Assembly (NCBI GenBank): GCA_013203015.1
Contig: JABMPO010000344.1
Location: 1-9,344, forward strand
Length of the DNA: 9,344 bases
DNA from: Fidelibacterota bacterium
GTDB lineage: Bacteria; Fidelibacterota; Marinisomatia; Marinisomatales; TCS56
Reading direction: 5' to 3'
Under the pieces are notes generated by a model that was not told the origin of the DNA, made no database searches, and saw nothing but the letters and a program-made list of their open reading frames with translations. The translations under genes and the position numbers were made by a program. Below are positions 7,542 through 9,344 of this stretch, piece by piece (position 1 is the first letter of the stretch; each line of letters opens with the position of its first letter).

Positions 7542-8604
7542 TTTTTAACTGTGGTATATTGGTAATATTTTTTTCAGGTATCAATTCAGAGATCTTATTG
7601 CAGATAAAATCTCCAATTTCGTTGGTCCCCATACTTCCACCCATATCGCGTGTGGACCAACCCGCTTCCAGAGATAAACTGACTGCCCGGTTCAATGCCT
7701 TACTCAAGCCCGGACGGTTTAAACGAAATAAAATTTCGCTCAAAGAACGGATTGCTCCAATCGGGTTTGCGGCATCTTTTCCAGCATATCGCTCCGAATG
7801 AGGATGCATTATACTATAGAGAAATGGACCCTTAGGATTTATAAAGGATTCATAAGATAGTCCAAGCCCACCTTCCAGCGCTGAACCGATTCCAGAGAAT
7901 AGTTCACCATAAGGACTAATGGTAAGAATTAAATCCAGATCAGTGGGATTATGTAGTAACTTGAAAACAAAACGCTCAGCTGAGATAATACCGATTTTCA
8001 CATCGATTTGATTTTTAATGTTTTCAACCCAGGGATTGGACTGAAATGTTTGTTCTTCCGGTAAAACTAAAGTAATTCTCTTGTGGCTACCATCATGAAC
8101 TAAATCAACAGCATATTTTATTAATAATTCTATCCGGGATTGTTGAGTAACATCCAATTTAAAAATAAAGCGCTCATTCACCCCGGCGGATTTTGTAATA
8201 AGATGTGAATCCAGTCCATAGTTCTGACAGTCCTGCATAATAGTTAAATTAACAGGATTATTATTCAATAATGTAATATTTGGATTGAAAGAAGTAATCT
8301 TTCGATAGAAGAATTGAATACCCAACCCGTTTGATAATTGTCTAATTATGTTCTTTTTGAGCCTTTGACCGTCATGGGTATTTTCAGCTAAGGGGCCGAC
8401 CCAGACTGCGGCGGCTTGCTTACATTCCTTAATGGCAATTTCTGGTACAAAAAGCCCGGTTTCAAAATAATGTTTGTACCCAAGATCCAGTCTTTGAATA
8501 TTAAAAATTAAATTTGTATAATTTTCCAGTGCCTTACATATTTTGTGAAGCTCGTCAGCTATCTCGTTGCCAACACCATCACCTGGGATGAAAACAATCT
8601 TCAC
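7531..8604 (-). CDS. Divergent isocitrate/isopropylmalate dehydrogenase-fold protein
   Basis: The 357-residue length and landmarks fit the decarboxylating beta-hydroxyacid dehydrogenase family (IPMDH/IDH): IPGDGVGNEI at 6-15, the AGKDAANPIGAI cofactor-loop segment at 274-285, and STRDMGG...GTNEIGDFI near the C-terminus (317-334). Much of the active site differs. The Arg-rich substrate segment reads GLGIQFFYRKI (93-103). The catalytic-Lys 'DKANV' region reads LPEEQTFQSNPW (181-192). The metal-binding GDxxSD reads GELFSG (233-238), that is Asp to Glu and Asp to Gly. The cofactor HGSAPD reads HPHSER (267-272). NAD(P) binding may survive, but ordinary leuB or icd activity is doubtful, so no symbol is given. 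The start is GTG, sharing a GTGA overlap with the upstream stop, with GAGG 11 bases before it. This start places the first beta strand (KIVFIPGDG) right at the N-terminus, as the family requires. Family call is good; function is unknown. Confidence 0.78.
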   Translation of the reverse strand: MKIVFIPGDGVGNEIADELHKICKALENYTNLIFNIQRLDLGYKHYFETGLFVPEIAIKECKQAAAVWVGPLAENTHDGQRLKKNIIRQLSNGLGIQFFYRKITSFNPNITLLNNNPVNLTIMQDCQNYGLDSHLITKSAGVNERFIFKLDVTQQSRIELLIKYAVDLVHDGSHKRITLVLPEEQTFQSNPWVENIKNQIDVKIGIISAERFVFKLLHNPTDLDLILTISPYGELFSGIGSALEGGLGLSYESFINPKGPFLYSIMHPHSERYAGKDAANPIGAIRSLSEILFRLNRPGLSKALNRAVSLSLEAGWSTRDMGGSMGTNEIGDFICNKISELIPEKNITNIPQLKNAK

Positions 8605-9344
8605 CAGCTAGTCTGCCTCAAGTATGGAGTAGAAAGTCTGAAGTCACCAAATCCCGTTGTATCAATAAAAATAAAAGTACGATTAATATTAGGATAATAC
8701 CATTTTTGACCGGAATATCTAGTTGACGAAGTGTATAATCGTTCGATATCACTGGGCGGGCCAAAAATGATAAAAATCATTCCCATGTCCGAACGCCAAC
8801 CAGGTAAAAATGTTGAAAATTGAGCATTGGCATATCTAATACGTTTATAATACTCATCCATCAATTCATTTTTTATGGTATTAGGGGTTGGGTCTCTACT
8901 TTCCCAGAATTCGCGGAGCAATTGTTCTAATTGATTTTTTGGAGCCTTCTTAAAGATTTGTTTTTCTTTGACAGTTGCCAGATACTGGAGCTGATCAATA
9001 GCTTCTTCAAGATTCCTGATACTTACCGGTAAGCCCGGATTTACAATTCTGACTGTATATGATTTATTTAACTCAATTGAATTCTGTCGAATCTTAACAG
9101 TAAATATTAAATTAAATGATGATAATATTTCTTCAGGAATAGCGATTGTTTCCTTGATATGTCCGGTCGATGTGACAAGATTCTGTGACTGGCTCCATTT
9201 TACGCTGTCGCTATTGTCTATTGCGATGACGGATAATTCATAACTACCGGAGTCAATCTTTGCACATACATATAAATGATAATCATTATCTTCCATCATT
9301 ATCTTACCATCAAAAACAAGCATCATATCCTCGCCAACACCCCA
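8601..9344 (-). CDS. GWxTD-domain protein, C-terminal part, cut by window edge
   Basis: The reading frame is open to the window edge (the first visible codons give WGVGED before two Met), so the N-terminus is missing. 247 residues are visible. The first ~100 look like beta-rich repeats with alternating hydrophobics. A helical stretch (about 104-175) and then the GWxTD domain follow: RIRYANAQFS, PGWRSD with the motif at 8787-8801, GMIFIIFGPPSDIER, WYYPN, and TFIFIDTTGFGDFRLS. The motif reads GWRSD, a conservative Thr to Ser change. GWxTD proteins are common in FCB bacteria and their biochemical role is not established, so none is assigned. The protein ends shortly after the motif domain, as is usual. 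Its TGA stop overlaps the GTG start of the dehydrogenase-like gene by four bases, so the two are probably translated together. Confidence 0.85.
   Translation of the reverse strand, partial: WGVGEDMMLVFDGKIMMEDNDYHLYVCAKIDSGSYELSVIAIDNSDSVKWSQSQNLVTSTGHIKETIAIPEEILSSFNLIFTVKIRQNSIELNKSYTVRIVNPGLPVSIRNLEEAIDQLQYLATVKEKQIFKKAPKNQLEQLLREFWESRDPTPNTIKNELMDEYYKRIRYANAQFSTFLPGWRSDMGMIFIIFGPPSDIERLYTSSTRYSGQKWYYPNINRTFIFIDTTGFGDFRLSTPYLRQTSW
8616..8619 (-). promoter_or_regulatory. Shine-Dalgarno sequence supporting the GTG start
   Basis: On the minus strand GAGG lies 11 bases before the GTG at 8604, within the end of the GWxTD gene. The spacing is slightly long. It supports the GTG start of the dehydrogenase-like gene over later in-frame codons. 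Confidence 0.5.

Noticed and set aside
7531..8604. Annotation as leuB or icd
   Set aside because: The fold landmarks fit, but catalytic Lys, Asp and Arg positions differ, and no leucine or TCA-cycle gene is adjacent.

Overview
The window is a stretch of AT-rich bacterial chromosome. Every supported gene lies on the minus strand, so transcription runs from high to low coordinates. The gene content suggests a rod-shaped, Gram-negative-type bacterium of the FCB group (Bacteroidota, Chlorobiota, Fibrobacterota and allied candidate phyla such as Marinimicrobia, KSB1 or Calditrichota). Three things point this way: a GWxTD-type domain protein, a glycogen-synthase-like protein lacking the KTGGL motif as in many Bacteroidota, and weak or absent Shine-Dalgarno sequences at several starts. 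The exact phylum cannot be settled from the sequence alone.

In transcription order, the right part (9344 to 7008) is a tightly overlapping three-gene group. It holds the C-terminal part of a GWxTD-domain protein (cut by the window edge), a divergent isocitrate/isopropylmalate-dehydrogenase-fold protein that begins with GTG in a GTGA overlap, and an RNase HI-family protein that overlaps the dehydrogenase by 11 bases. A 109-base gap (6899-7007), the longest non-coding stretch in the window, follows. It is the natural place for a promoter, but no convincing promoter motif was seen.

The centre (6898 to 1602) is a complete rod-shape operon, mreB-mreC-mreD-mrdA(PBP2)-rodA, with junctions from a 1-base overlap to a 6-base gap. 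MreB filaments, the MreC/MreD membrane partners, the transpeptidase PBP2 and the glycosyltransferase RodA together make the elongasome that builds lateral-wall peptidoglycan. PBP2, RodA and MreB carry the family motifs expected of active proteins.

The left part (1521 to 1) appears to continue the same transcription unit. It holds an exported coiled-coil/TPR protein resembling YbgF/CpoB and the N-terminal 232 residues of a GT5 glycogen/starch-synthase-like protein, cut by the window edge. The most unusual points are the dehydrogenase-fold protein, which has lost most of the family's substrate- and metal-binding residues, and the placing of a CpoB-like protein and a motif-degenerate GlgA directly behind the rod genes. 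No RNA genes, mobile elements, CRISPR arrays, long repeats or clear terminators were seen.
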